Assembly: GCA_016192845.1 (NCBI GenBank)
Contig: JACPTI010000077.1
Coordinates: 22,737-86,736 of the forward strand
Reading direction: 5' to 3'
Length of the DNA: 64,000 bases
Source of the DNA: Acidobacteriota bacterium
Lineage (GTDB): Bacteria > Acidobacteriota > Vicinamibacteria > Vicinamibacterales > UBA2999
The notes beneath the pieces are model-generated. The model worked only from the letters and a program-made list of their open reading frames with translations. It did no database searches and was not told where the DNA came from. The position numbers were made by a program, and so were the translations under genes. Positions 34,800 to 46,945 of this stretch are shown in pieces. Positions within the stretch are counted from its first letter, which is position 1; the number at the start of each line of letters is the position of its first letter.

Positions 34800-36485
34800 C
34801 CCTGCTTCCGCCCGATCACGCGAAGGTTTTTGCCGTAGGCGCCGGCGTTGGCGAAGAACTGCAGCAGGTCCGCGATTTCCTCGACCCCTTCGTCGCGCTT
34901 GCCGTGCACCTCCCGGCGGTACCAGAGATAGTCGACGAGATCGAGTCCTTCCGTCGCGAGATACTCGGTGCGCAGTCCCTCGCGCCGCAACAGATCCCGG
35001 ATGGTCGCCGGCGTGTAGTAGTTCAGGTGGTGCGTCGGCCAGATGAAGTGCGCATCCTTTCCCATCAACAACCGCGACGCCGAGTCGTAGTTGGGCACGT
35101 ACAGAAATACGATGCCGCCCGGCCTCAGCAGCCGGACCGACGCGCGCAGCGTGCGCACCGGATCGAGCAGGTGCTCGAGCACGTCGAACAGACAGACCGC
35201 ATCGAAGCTGGCCGGCTCGCATCCTGCATCGTCCAGGGCGACATTGCGAAGATCGAGGCCGCGGCTGCGCCCGTACTCGACGGCCGAAGGATTCAGGTCG
35301 AGGCCGAGGGCATCCCACCCGCGATCGCGCGCCGCCTCGACGACGAACCCCGTGCTGCAGCCGACATCCAGGATCCGCGGGCGCTCGGCGTGCAGATGCT
35401 GTGCCATGATGTCGACGCGCTCGCGGCCGAACCGCTCTACGCGGTACTGATGGCTGCGGATGCCAAGGTCGCGGACGATCTCCTGATACTCGGCCGACCG
35501 ATACACCTTCTTGTAATGCGCCTCGTCGAAGGTGGGGTTCACATAGACGAGATCGCATGCCGAGCAGCGCACGATCCACATGTGATCCTTCTCGAGCTCG
35601 AGCGTCGCGTCGTCCGCTCCGCACGTGGGACACGGACGCGGCGTCAGCAGGTCGTCCGGAATCTTCCCGTGGACGCGCACCAGTTCATCGATCGGGTGCG
35701 TCCGCTTTTCAATCAGCTGTTTGTAGGAGTCGCCCGGCCGGAGCCGGCTGACGTCCACCTTCTGGTACTCGTCCGTGCGGCGGTACGGGATCCGCAGCCG
35801 GCCGTCGCCGAGCATCAGCTCCACAAGCGCCAGATCCTCGGGGCCGTCGACATCGACCGACTCACCGGCCGTCATCACGAGCGGGCGGCAGTCGTCACCG
35901 TAGAGGGAGCCCTGTTCCAGCACGCGCGTCCGGACGGCAAGCACCGCCGGCCCGTTCCGGGCGTAGACGCGCGGCTTGTCCTGGCGGCGGGCCACCGAGG
36001 TGTCGGCGAGGTAGGGACACAGCCGCTCGCCGTCGAGACGCATCACCGACACCGGCGTGAACTGATGCGGCACCTCCACCACGCTGACGATCGAATCGGC
36101 GCCCGTCTGCTCCAGGAGCTCGATCGCGCGGTCGATGTGCTCCGCGCGGCGGAGCGGCGACGTGGGCTGCAGCAGCACCACGGCGTCGGCCGCAAATCCC
36201 CCGCGCGCCAGCTCGCGCACCGCGTGCTGGAGCACCGGCAGCATCGGCGTGTCGTCGGCCGCCAGCCCGGCCGGACGCAGAAATGGCACCTCGAGGCCGA
36301 GCGCGCGCGCCGCCTCCGCGATGGCTGCGTCGTCGGTGCTGACCACGACACGCGTCAGCCGCTTGCTGGCGCGCGCCGCGTCAGCGGTGTAGGCAAGAAG
36401 CGGCCGTCCCGCGACCGGCGCCAGGTTCTTGCCCGGAATCGCCTTCGAGCCGCCGCGCGCCGGCACGACGCCGAGGACGTTCATA
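34796..36485 (-). CDS. Fusion: acylneuraminate cytidylyltransferase-like domain + zinc-ribbon/class I SAM methyltransferase
   Basis: N-term MNVLGVVPARGGSKAIPGKNLAPVAGRPLLAYTADAA, VSTDDAAIAEAARALGLEVPFLRP; C-term CPTCGADDATLELEKDHMWIVRCSACDLVYVNP, ILDVGCSTGFVVEAARDRGWDALGLDLNPSAVEYG. Confidence 0.88.
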
Positions 36486-36497
36486 CGATCGGAGTCG

Positions 36498-37707
<1,210 letters not shown>

Positions 37708-37727
<20 letters not shown>

Positions 37728-40700
37728 TCTTGGCCGCTCGCTGCAGGACGACGGTCGCCACGTAGTAGCGGGCGTGGCGCACGTTGCGCAGCAGTACCCG
37801 CGGCAGGCGGCGGATCCCGCGCGCCGCCCCCCGCGCGAGGTGCGGGCCGCGCCCCCCGATGCGCCGCCCGCTGACGCGCACGGCGCGCTGCACTCTGCCG
37901 AACACCGTGCGCGGCGAGGGGGCGTCTGCCGCTTCGGCTGCCGGCTGGGAGGCGGCGCGCCAGATCTGTTCGACCGTCGTCCAGCCCCACATCGCGACGG
38001 CGATCGGCCATACGAGCACCCGCAGCGCGCGGGACGTCATCGCGTCGGGACGCGGCGTCGCGCCCTTCCAGCCGACGCGGGCAATCGCGTCGGCCAGCAC
38101 GGGTGTACAGGCGCTCGTCTGGCCGTGCGGCCGTATGAACGACGCGACGAACTGCCCGGTCTCACGGCGGACGAGCGTCGGATCGCGCAGCACCGCCGCC
38201 AGCTGATCGAGGTGCTCGTCGATGGAGCCGGCGACGCGGAGGAACCCGCCATTCTCGGGGCGGAGGTAGCGGAAGTGCAGGGTGCCGTCCTGCGTGCCCG
38301 CGAACTTAGGCGACAGAATCGACAACACCGGCTTGCGGAGGATTGCCGCCTCGATCATCGCGCTGGTGTTGATGCCCACGGCGGCGTGACAGTAGTACAA
38401 CGAGTCGAAGAGCGACGCCCGCGCCTCCTCGGCCGCCGGCGTGTACCGCGCGCGCGGCCAGATCGCGACCGGACCGAGGTCGGAGAAGTCCGCCGTGATC
38501 CACGCCTCGGGATTGAACGGATGCGGGCGTACGAGCACCGCGGCCTCGCGCAGCATCGGATCGGAGGCGGCACGCAGCCCTTCGATCCAGCGGCGGACGA
38601 ACGGCACCTCGTGCACCGACCGCGCGATGAACACCGACGACCCGGTGAAGAGGATGAACGGCCGTTCATCGGGCAGCCCCACCATTCGGCAGAAGTCCGC
38701 CCGCGGCATGCTCGGCTCGCGATCGAACCAGCGGTCGAACAGCTGCGCGCCCGTCACGATGACGCGATCCGGCGCCACGCCGTGGAGCTCGACGGCCTCG
38801 GCCTTCTGCTGCTGATTCCAGACGGTGACCGCGTCGGGCTCCACGCGCATGTGCCCCTTGTTCGTCAAGTTGTCCCAGCTCGCGATGCCCGCAATGACCG
38901 GAATGCCGGCCGCCCGCGCGGCGCGCACGGTGTCGACCTGGTCGGAGGCGGCATCGACGAGCGGCGAGACGATGACGACGTCCGGCTTCTGCTCGCGCAG
39001 GAAGCGCAGGACCCTGCGGCTCACCGGAACGGCGCGCTCGACCGCCTGCAGCAGCCGGAACACGCGGGCGAGACTGGACGGCCCCAGAGAGCGGATGCGG
39101 TCGAGCGGCCTGAGCAGCGCCGGCAGCACCTTGCGGTACATCCGGTTGCGGAGCACGGGGGCGTCGGCAAACCGCGGGTCGAGGTACCGCACGAAGTCCA
39201 TCGTGCCGCGCACGGCACGCGCCAGCGGCGCCCACACGTCCTGCCGCTCCGGCACCACGCCGGCAACCACGATCCGCCTGTCGTCAATCAGGCCGAGCCG
39301 CGCGTGTTTGCGCTCGCGCGGGGAATTCACCGCAATCGAGGCGGCATGACCGCGGTCGGCCAGCAGCCGTATCGTCGAGTCGTAATAGCGCAGGTACTCG
39401 GGGGAGGCCATGGTGAACAGGATTCGCAGTCGGCGGCCCGCAACGCCGGTCGCCGGCTGATCCGCGCGGTGCTCCTGCCGACGGCGCGCGGCAACGTGGG
39501 CGACCAGGGCGAGCGGGCCCAGGAGCAGGCGCCGCGCGCGGATCGACGCCGGGGTCCGCCGCGCCTCCGGCTGCGGGGCCGCCGCCGTGCCTTCGATGGC
39601 GTCCACGAACCGCTCCGCTGCAGGCACGTGCAGGCCGTGGGGGCGTACGAACGCTTCGACGAACGCGCGCCCCTTCGCGGCGTCGTGGTCGCCGCGAAGC
39701 GCGCGGGTCACCTGCTCGAGGTGCTCCTCCAGAGTCCGGCCGACAGAGAGCAATCCGCCGTTCACATTCTTCAGATGCTGGAAGTGCAGCGTCCCCTCCT
39801 GCTGGTCCGCGAAGTCCTCTGCCAGCACCGTAAAGACGGGACGGCCGATGATGCCCGATTCGATGAGCGCGCTCGTGTTCACGCCGACGGTCGCGACGCT
39901 GTAGTACATCGAGTCGAAGTAGTCGGCGCGCGCCTGCCGGTCCACCGGATTGGCGCCCGCCGGCGGCCAGACGGCGACCGCTTCGGCTTCCGCAGGGTTG
40001 AACTCCCGCCACTGCTCCGCGTTCTGCGGATGCGGCCGGATGAGAATCGCGGCCCGGCGCAGTTCGGGATCGGCAGCGGTCCGCACCGCTGCAATCCAGC
40101 GGCGCACGAACCCGACCTCGTACGGCGCGATGAACGGTGACGAGCACAGATACAGCAGCAGCGGGCGATCGTCCGGAAGCCCCGCCTTGCGGCAGAACTC
40201 CGCTCGAGGGACGCTCGGCTGCTGCGCGAACCAGGCGTCGTAGGCCTGAGCGCCGGTCACGATCACGCGCGCCGGGTCGACGCCGTGCAGCTCCGCCACC
40301 TCGCGCCGCTGCATCTCGTTCCATACGATGACGTGGTCCGGCGCTTCGTGGATGAGCCCCTTGGTCGTCAGGTGATCCCAGCTGCCGACACCGAGGACGG
40401 TGCGGATACCGAGCCGCCGCGAGGCGCGCACGTAGTCCACCTGGTGCGAACCGAAGTACAGCAGCGGCGTCAGCAGCAGGAGGTCGGGGCGCTCCTCCGC
40501 CAGAAGGCGCTCGGCGGATTCGGCCGGCGGGATCGCTCGCTCGAGCCAGGCGATCAAGCGGCGCCACGCGCGCATGGCCGCCGCCGAACCGATCAGCGGA
40601 ACCCGCGGCAGACGCGCCGCCGCAGCGGGCGCCTGGCGCTCGGCGCGGGCGCGCAGCGTCGGCGAGCGGCCGTATCGGGGATCGAGGTAGCGCCAGTAGT

Positions 40701-40944
40701 CGAGCGACAGCCGAAGGGCATTCCCCAGCGTCTGCCAGGGCGACTGCCTGCGGTCGGCCGCGTACGTGTACGTCACGCGCCCCGGATAGTCGCGAACCAG
40801 GGTTTCGACGGTGCGGAAGCCGCCGACACTGTCCTTCCGCTCCGCGACGAGGTGCAGCTGGTGGCCCCGCTCCGCCAGGAGCCGCAGCGCGGGCTCGAAG
40901 TTGCGGAGGAACCCGAAACTGGCGACCGAGAACAACAGCCGCAT
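37708..40944 (-). CDS. Double-domain protein: two SWD[HN]L-family GT-B units in one chain (copies 5 and 6)
   Basis: Unit 1 MRLLFSVASFGFLRNFEPALRLLAERGHQLHLVAE..SWDHLTTKGLIHEAPDHVIVWNEMQRREVAELHGVDPARVIVTGAQAYDAWF; unit 2 LRILFTMASPEYLRYYDSTIRLLADRGH..SWDNLTNKGHMRVEPDAVTVWNQQQKAEAVELHGVAPDRVIVTGAQLFDRWF. Confidence 0.75.
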
Positions 40945-43283
40945 CAGATATGTGCCGTGGCGGGCAGGTGGACCCGCTTGAACCGGCGCGCGCGTTCGAC
41001 AGTCACCGTTCCCCAGCCGCCGGCAGCCGCCGCCTGCAGGCGATCGAGCTGATCGTCCGGCAACCGCTCGCTGTGATAGACCGTGGCGGGCGTCCCGCAG
41101 AACGCCGCGAGAATCGCCAGATCGCCGTAGCCGCCGACGAATGCCCGGACCCGCGCGAGCGCCTGCATCTGCTTCGGCAACGGTAATCCGTCCACCCGGA
41201 CCACCTCCTCCTCCGCTGACACCTGCGCAATGAGCTCGGTCAGGAGCTGCTGATTCTCAGGCGTGAAGGGAAGCGCCGCCGTGAACGCCGCGCTGACCGC
41301 GACAGACGATCGCGGAAGCCCATCGCCGGAGGCCGCCACCGACCAGTCCAGCCGTTCGTGGCGGAGGAGATCGCGCAGCTGTTCGAGCGCGCGGTCGCTG
41401 CGCAGCCGGCGCATGGTCCGGAACAGCAGGAATGGATGCAGCACCTGGTGCTCCGAGAGGTCGAACGTCCGTGCCGCGCGCTCGACGATCTCGGCATCGA
41501 ACGGCGACATCACCGCCTGCTTGGGATCCTGTTCGCTCTGTGGCACCGTCCGCCGGACCCAGTGGTCGAGCTCCGCCTCCGAAAACAGCGTCTGCGCATC
41601 GAGGAACCTGTGTGCAATCGAGCCGTACCACTCCCGCAGGCCGCCGCGGGAGAGGACGATCAGCCGCTCGGGGGGCAGATCATACGTCGCCGCGATCCAT
41701 CGCACGAACGGGATCCAGTACAGCAGCTCGTTGGCGATCGAGTCGCCCCACGGTCCAACAAACACGGGCGCAGCGCCGTGCTGGATTTCTTCGAGCGCGG
41801 TCTTCACCGGACGCAGAGACAACGACGTGCCGATGACGGTGGCGTCGACGGCGGCGCGTCTGAAGGTCCGGCGGCGCACCAGCCAGCGATGAAGGGCCCG
41901 CCGCAGCGGCGGATACAACGGGCTCGTCGCCTGCGGCCGCTTGACGAGGGCGGCGGCCCGCTCGATCTCGGCCGCGAGAATCGGCGACACCAGGCGCTCG
42001 GCCCCGTGCGGGCGCAGAAAGTGCTCCGCGAACGCGCGGCTTCGGGTTGAAGATGCCGGCTCGCCACGAAGCACCGCCCTCAGTTGAAGGTGATGCTCGC
42101 GGAAGTCGCGCGCGATAGTGGCCAGCCCGCCATACGCCTCCACGAGGTAGTGGAAGTGGATGGTACCGACCTGCCCCTCGTCGAATCCCGGAATGAGCAG
42201 CGTGTGCACCGGCCGGCCGACGATCGCCGCCTCGAGCATGGCGCTCGTGGTCAGGCCGACGGCGACGTGCGCGTGGTGGATCGAGTCGAACAGCTCCTGG
42301 TCGCCGCCCCGGCTGGCATCGAGTGACAGGCCGACGTTCCCGAGGTCCGACAGATCCACCGACTCCCAGGAGCTGCGCACCGCCGGATGCGGGCGCACGA
42401 GGATGCCGCACGTGCGGACGACCTCGTCCTCGGCCGCGCGCAGCGATTCCGCCCAGCGGCGCACGAGCTCCATCTCGTTCGGCCCGGTCAGCTGCGACGA
42501 GCCGAGGTACAGGACCGCGGGACGCGCCGGATCGAGGCCGAACTGCGCGAGAAAGTCCTCGCGCGGCGTCGAGACCCGGCGTGCGAAGAAATCATCGAAA
42601 CGCGCCGCACCCGTGACGACGACGCTGTCGGGCGGGCAGCCGTGCAGGTCGAGCGCCTCGCGTCGCTGGATCTCGTTCCAGACGAGCACCCGGTCCGGGC
42701 GCACGCGCATCAGCCCCTTGTTCGTGAGGTTGTCCCAGCTGAACGGGATGAAGACCACCGGGACGCCGAGCCGGTGCGCCGCCTTGACGTAGTCGGTCTG
42801 GTACGACTCAAAGGTCACGAGCGGCGTCACCAGGACGAGATCGGGCCGCTCCTCCCGAAGGAACGCCTCGAAGCCGGGATCGGTCGGCACGAGCTCTTCG
42901 CAGAGCGCGAGCGCCTGCGCGGTGAGCCGCCAGTGCCGTTTCACCCACGGATGACGCTCGCAGAAGAGCACGAACTCGGTGGGCGCAATCTCGTACGCAC
43001 GCCGGACGAGGCGCGTCGCCTGGGCGTAGCGCGGGTTGAAATAGCGGACGTAGTCGCGCGCGCCACGCAGGAGATCGACGAAGTCGCGCCACTCGTCGAC
43101 GCGCTGAGTGGGATTCACACGGCCGGAAATGCGCGCGTGCTGTACCGATTTCGGCAGCTCGAAGCTCCCCTTGCGCAGCCGCCCGGTCAGCCGGATCTCG
43201 TGGCCCCGGTCCGCCAGGATGGTGAGCGTCTCGTCGAAGTTGCGAATGCGGCTCGTGGCGCCGAGCAGAAACAGGATTTTCAT
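40944..43283 (-). CDS. Fusion: SWD[HN]L-family GT-B domain (copy 7) + divergent GPW-family domain (copy 5)
   Basis: N-term MKILFLLGATSRIRNFDETLTILADRGHEIRLTGR, SWDNLTNKGLMRVRPDRVLVWNEIQRREALDLHGCPPDSVVVTGAARFDDFF; C-term VFVGPWGDSIANELLYWIPFVRWIAATYDLPPERLIVLSRGGLREWY. Confidence 0.7.
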   Translation of the reverse strand: MKILFLLGATSRIRNFDETLTILADRGHEIRLTGRLRKGSFELPKSVQHARISGRVNPTQRVDEWRDFVDLLRGARDYVRYFNPRYAQATRLVRRAYEIAPTEFVLFCERHPWVKRHWRLTAQALALCEELVPTDPGFEAFLREERPDLVLVTPLVTFESYQTDYVKAAHRLGVPVVFIPFSWDNLTNKGLMRVRPDRVLVWNEIQRREALDLHGCPPDSVVVTGAARFDDFFARRVSTPREDFLAQFGLDPARPAVLYLGSSQLTGPNEMELVRRWAESLRAAEDEVVRTCGILVRPHPAVRSSWESVDLSDLGNVGLSLDASRGGDQELFDSIHHAHVAVGLTTSAMLEAAIVGRPVHTLLIPGFDEGQVGTIHFHYLVEAYGGLATIARDFREHHLQLRAVLRGEPASSTRSRAFAEHFLRPHGAERLVSPILAAEIERAAALVKRPQATSPLYPPLRRALHRWLVRRRTFRRAAVDATVIGTSLSLRPVKTALEEIQHGAAPVFVGPWGDSIANELLYWIPFVRWIAATYDLPPERLIVLSRGGLREWYGSIAHRFLDAQTLFSEAELDHWVRRTVPQSEQDPKQAVMSPFDAEIVERAARTFDLSEHQVLHPFLLFRTMRRLRSDRALEQLRDLLRHERLDWSVAASGDGLPRSSVAVSAAFTAALPFTPENQQLLTELIAQVSAEEEVVRVDGLPLPKQMQALARVRAFVGGYGDLAILAAFCGTPATVYHSERLPDDQLDRLQAAAAGGWGTVTVERARRFKRVHLPATAHI

Positions 43284-44224
43284 GCCGCCGCTTCGTCATT
43301 GCGCCGCTGCAGGACGCGGCCGAGCGCGGTACGTGCGAGGACCTTCCGCCACCATGCTTCGTCATGCACCATCTCGCGCCTGAGCGAGTACCCGAGGAAC
43401 AGCACCGCATACCAACTGCCCTTCAGGCGGCCGAAGGCGGACCGGCCATTCCCGCGCGCACCGAAATCCCACAACAGCAGACCGAAATGCTGAATGATCG
43501 GCGGCAAATAGCTGTACAGTGGCGGGCGCGCCGAAAACAGCATCTGACGCTGCCGCTTCAGACTGAAGTTGCCGGCCACCTCGCGGTACCAGAGCATCTC
43601 GGGCACGTGGCGGAACTCCCCGAGCAGCGTCAGCTCCATGAGCAGCTGCCGATCCGGCGCGAGCACACGCCGGAACACGCCTGCCTGGAGCATCGCGCTG
43701 ATCCGGAACAGGCCGTACACGGCATTGCCGGCGGTCAGATACGTGATGGCGCGACGCAAGCGCTCCGTCGGCTTCACCATGCCGACGGTCTCGAACCGGC
43801 GGGTAATGAAGCGGCGGTCTTCCTGCGTGTAGATCCGCTGCATCTGCGGATACGCCATCACGACCTCCGGACGTTCGTCGAGAGCCGGCACCAGCACCTC
43901 GAGCCAGCGCGGATGCCAGATGTCGTGGTCGCTGACCCAGGCGAAGTATTCGCTGCCGGGATACAGCTGGCGAGCGCGCGTAAACGCCTTCCGCCAGTTG
44001 TCGATCATGCCCAGTCGCCCGTCGTTCGCCTCGTACGTGATCCGCGGATCGAGCGCCGTGTAGGCATCGATGATCGCCTGCACCGCCGGCGACGGGCCGT
44101 CATCGACGATGTGGACGGCGAAATCGCGGTACGTCTGAGCGAGGAGCGACTCGAGGGTGCGCGCGAGCGTATCGGGCCTGTTGTACGCGGCCATGCCGAG
44201 GATCACCCGTGGACCGGTGGTCAT
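43280..44224 (-). CDS. Family 2-like glycosyltransferase
   Basis: MTTGPRVILGMAAYNRPDTLARTLESLLAQTYRDFAVHIVDDGPSPAVQAIIDAY; EYFAWVSDHDIWHPRWLEVL. ATGA overlap. Confidence 0.85.
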   Translation of the reverse strand: MTTGPRVILGMAAYNRPDTLARTLESLLAQTYRDFAVHIVDDGPSPAVQAIIDAYTALDPRITYEANDGRLGMIDNWRKAFTRARQLYPGSEYFAWVSDHDIWHPRWLEVLVPALDERPEVVMAYPQMQRIYTQEDRRFITRRFETVGMVKPTERLRRAITYLTAGNAVYGLFRISAMLQAGVFRRVLAPDRQLLMELTLLGEFRHVPEMLWYREVAGNFSLKRQRQMLFSARPPLYSYLPPIIQHFGLLLWDFGARGNGRSAFGRLKGSWYAVLFLGYSLRREMVHDEAWWRKVLARTALGRVLQRRNDEAAA

Positions 44225-45282
44225 GCGAGGAGCCGTCTCCAGCCGACCAGATGCGCCCAGTCCGGCGCGCGTCCCGGCTCGCCGCGCGCCGGCATCGGGT
44301 GCGGCCAATACCGCTGCTCGATCGCCCGCCATACTCGACGGGTGTCGTCGCGCGCATCGCCGCCCGGAAGTACCGAGTAGAAGTATCGCGAACCGAACTC
44401 GAAAGCGCGATGCACGTGCGCGGACACGCGCTCGTCGCTCATGTGTCGCAGCGTCAGAACGTCGACCGTCAGATCGACCCGGGGGGGACGCAGCACCGGC
44501 AGCGCGCTTTCCGGCGCGAACACAAAATCGACTCTCTCCCACTCGCGCCACACCTCATCGGGAGCCTCGGGATCGAAGAGGCGCCATCGGACCCCGGGAT
44601 AAACGGTCATGAGATACACGGCGGACAGCAGGAACAGGTCGGGAACGCCGGTAATCAGATAGGTCACGTCGGGGCACAGCGTCTTGAACTGATAGGCAAA
44701 GCCACCCCAGCCGCCGCCGATTTCCCACACGATCCGTCGCCCCGTCGTCCGGCGAAATTCCGGCAGTACAGCCGCATCCTGCAGCGCGGCGAGCAGGTGG
44801 AAGTGCTTCAAGGTGTCGGCGTTGTACCGCTCGCCGGCTCTCAGGTACCCGAACCCGCCGAGCGCCTGCGGCTCCGGCACCAGCAGGTCCTGGCCCAGCT
44901 GCTTTCGCAGCACCGCCAAATCGCGCCGCAGTCGGGCGATGAGATCGCCAGCCGGATCGTCGTAATCCACCGCCCGCACGCCGCTGATGGGCTCGCACCA
45001 GTGGCGCAGCGTCGCGATCGTCTCGGGGGCGGCATCCCAGAGATGGGAGAGGGCGGCAATCGTCCGCCGCTCGGGCTCGGTCAGCGACGCGATCTCACCG
45101 CTCGTCTCCGACATGCGCCGGGCCCAGTCGCGTACGGCCCCGTAATGCTCGTACGCGGTGGCCGCGACCGTCTCCAGCGCGAACCGCTCCGCTTCGCGCC
45201 GCGCCACACGCACCGCACGCGCCGCGAGCCGCTCCGGAGAGGGCCCAGGCTCCACCGCCGCCATGTCCGTGGCGCCCTTCAC
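44221..45282 (-). CDS. Putative sugar O-methyltransferase
   Basis: LVPEPQALGGFGYLRAGERYNADTLKHFHLLAAL; IVWEIGGGWGGFAYQFKTLCPDVTYLITGVPDLFLLSAVYLMTVYPG. Paralogous to the N-terminus of 29017..31176. Confidence 0.75.
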   Translation of the reverse strand: MKGATDMAAVEPGPSPERLAARAVRVARREAERFALETVAATAYEHYGAVRDWARRMSETSGEIASLTEPERRTIAALSHLWDAAPETIATLRHWCEPISGVRAVDYDDPAGDLIARLRRDLAVLRKQLGQDLLVPEPQALGGFGYLRAGERYNADTLKHFHLLAALQDAAVLPEFRRTTGRRIVWEIGGGWGGFAYQFKTLCPDVTYLITGVPDLFLLSAVYLMTVYPGVRWRLFDPEAPDEVWREWERVDFVFAPESALPVLRPPRVDLTVDVLTLRHMSDERVSAHVHRAFEFGSRYFYSVLPGGDARDDTRRVWRAIEQRYWPHPMPARGEPGRAPDWAHLVGWRRLLA

Positions 45283-45980
45283 CGTCTGACCAGCGCCACC
45301 TGCGCCGTCCGCAGATCCCATGCGGCGAACGCGTCGGTCTGCTGCATGTATTCGGAAACCGCCTTGGGCACACCCGGGCATTTCTTCGACGCGTAATCGT
45401 CGATGACGATGATGCCGCCCGGCGACATGCACGGACCGAAGTACTCGAGGCATGCGATCGTCGGCCGATAGAGATCCGTATCGATGTGGACCAGCCGGTA
45501 TACGGCAGCGGCAAGATGCGGCAGCGACGCCGCGACGTCCCCTTTGTAGATTTCCAGCTGCCGGAACGCCGACAGATACGCCTGCACGTCCTCGTATCGC
45601 GTCTTGCTGAACTTTCCCGGCGCATGGAACGGGTCGTGCTCGGTGATCGCTGCGACCGGGTGTCCCTCGAACGTGTCGAAGACCCGCATTGGCACTTCGC
45701 CGCCCGTGATCGCCACCAACGCGCTGGCGATGAAGTACGCCGACCCGCCCTGGTACGTTCCGATCTCTGCAACCGCACCGGGCACGTCGGCGACGTTACG
45801 CACCGCCTGCCAGAGGGAATACAGGCATTCGTAGCCGAGCAGCGTCCGTTCCCGCCGCACTACGGCGTCTGCAAGCTCGAAGAACGCGGACCCTGGCTGG
45901 AACTCGAGTGCGTGCCGCGGCTTTCTATACATCGGACGGCGAAACCACTGATCGGGATCGCGGGGACGGTCGTTTCTCAT
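45279..45980 (-). CDS. Class I SAM-dependent methyltransferase (TylF/MycF-like)
   Basis: VAEIGTYQGGSAYFIASALVAITGGEVPMRVFDTFEGHP; LVHIDTDLYRPTIACLEYFGPCMSPGGIIVIDDYASKKCPGVPKAV. Confidence 0.85.
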   Translation of the reverse strand: MRNDRPRDPDQWFRRPMYRKPRHALEFQPGSAFFELADAVVRRERTLLGYECLYSLWQAVRNVADVPGAVAEIGTYQGGSAYFIASALVAITGGEVPMRVFDTFEGHPVAAITEHDPFHAPGKFSKTRYEDVQAYLSAFRQLEIYKGDVAASLPHLAAAVYRLVHIDTDLYRPTIACLEYFGPCMSPGGIIVIDDYASKKCPGVPKAVSEYMQQTDAFAAWDLRTAQVALVRR

Positions 45981-46945
45981 GCGACTTCTTCGGGCCTCCG
46001 TGTGACCCGCGGCTGTGTAGCAGCATCGGATCGCGGCTGCGAGAACCATTTCGCAACCTTCATCCGCCAATCGGATTTCGGGCGTACGATGTCGCGGACG
46101 ATCGACCACCACAGCTGAATCGCTGCGTACCGAACGCCCGACAATCGGCCGAACGCGGGCTTTCCCCTTCCGCGCACGGCGAAGTCCCACAGCAGCGTGG
46201 CGGAGTGCTGTACATGGACCGGCAGGTTGGCATGAACAGGTACCCCGTCCGGAAAGAAGGCTTTTAGCTGCCGGCGCCGGTCGAACTTCTGCAGGAACTC
46301 GCGGTACCAGAGCACTTCCGGCACCTGGCGGAACTGGCCGAACAGCGACAGGGCCAGCAGTACCTGCCGATCGGGCAGAATCACGCGGTGGAACACGCCG
46401 GCCGCTTCCAGCGCCTTGGTGCGCATGAGGCCGTAGATCATGTCGCCCGACCGCATGTATCGCGCCGCCTGCCGCATCCGCTCTGCGCGGCTGGTAACGC
46501 CGAACGTCTCGAATAGCTTGACCTTCTCGGTCGTCCGGGCGCCTTCGGCGGTCAACTGCACGTTGTGCGGATACGCGAGCACCACTTCGGGATGCGCGTC
46601 GAGCACCGCCACCATCTCCTGCAGCCACCGGGCGTGCCAGACGTCGTGGTCACTCACCCACGCAAAGTATTCGCTCGCGGGATACAACTCCCGTGCGCGT
46701 GCGAACACCCGCCGCCAGTTGCCGACCATGCCCAGGCGGCGGCTGTTCGCCTCGTAGCTGATGCGCGGGAACTGACGGGCATACGCCTCGATAATCGATG
46801 CCGTCTCCCTCGAGGCCGCATCATCGATCGCAACCAGCGCGAAATCCTGGCACGTCTGCGACAGCAGCGACTCGAGGGTCCGGGGCAGCGCATCCGGTCT
46901 GCCGTACGCCGGAAGCCCCAGCACGACTCTGGGCAAACCGTTCAC
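45977..46945 (-). CDS. Family 2-like glycosyltransferase
   Basis: PRVVLGLPAYGRPDALPRTLESLLSQTCQDFALVAIDDAASRETASII; EYFAWVSDHDVWHARWLQEM. GTG start with GTGA overlap. Confidence 0.83.
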   Translation of the reverse strand: MNGLPRVVLGLPAYGRPDALPRTLESLLSQTCQDFALVAIDDAASRETASIIEAYARQFPRISYEANSRRLGMVGNWRRVFARARELYPASEYFAWVSDHDVWHARWLQEMVAVLDAHPEVVLAYPHNVQLTAEGARTTEKVKLFETFGVTSRAERMRQAARYMRSGDMIYGLMRTKALEAAGVFHRVILPDRQVLLALSLFGQFRQVPEVLWYREFLQKFDRRRQLKAFFPDGVPVHANLPVHVQHSATLLWDFAVRGRGKPAFGRLSGVRYAAIQLWWSIVRDIVRPKSDWRMKVAKWFSQPRSDAATQPRVTRRPEEVA

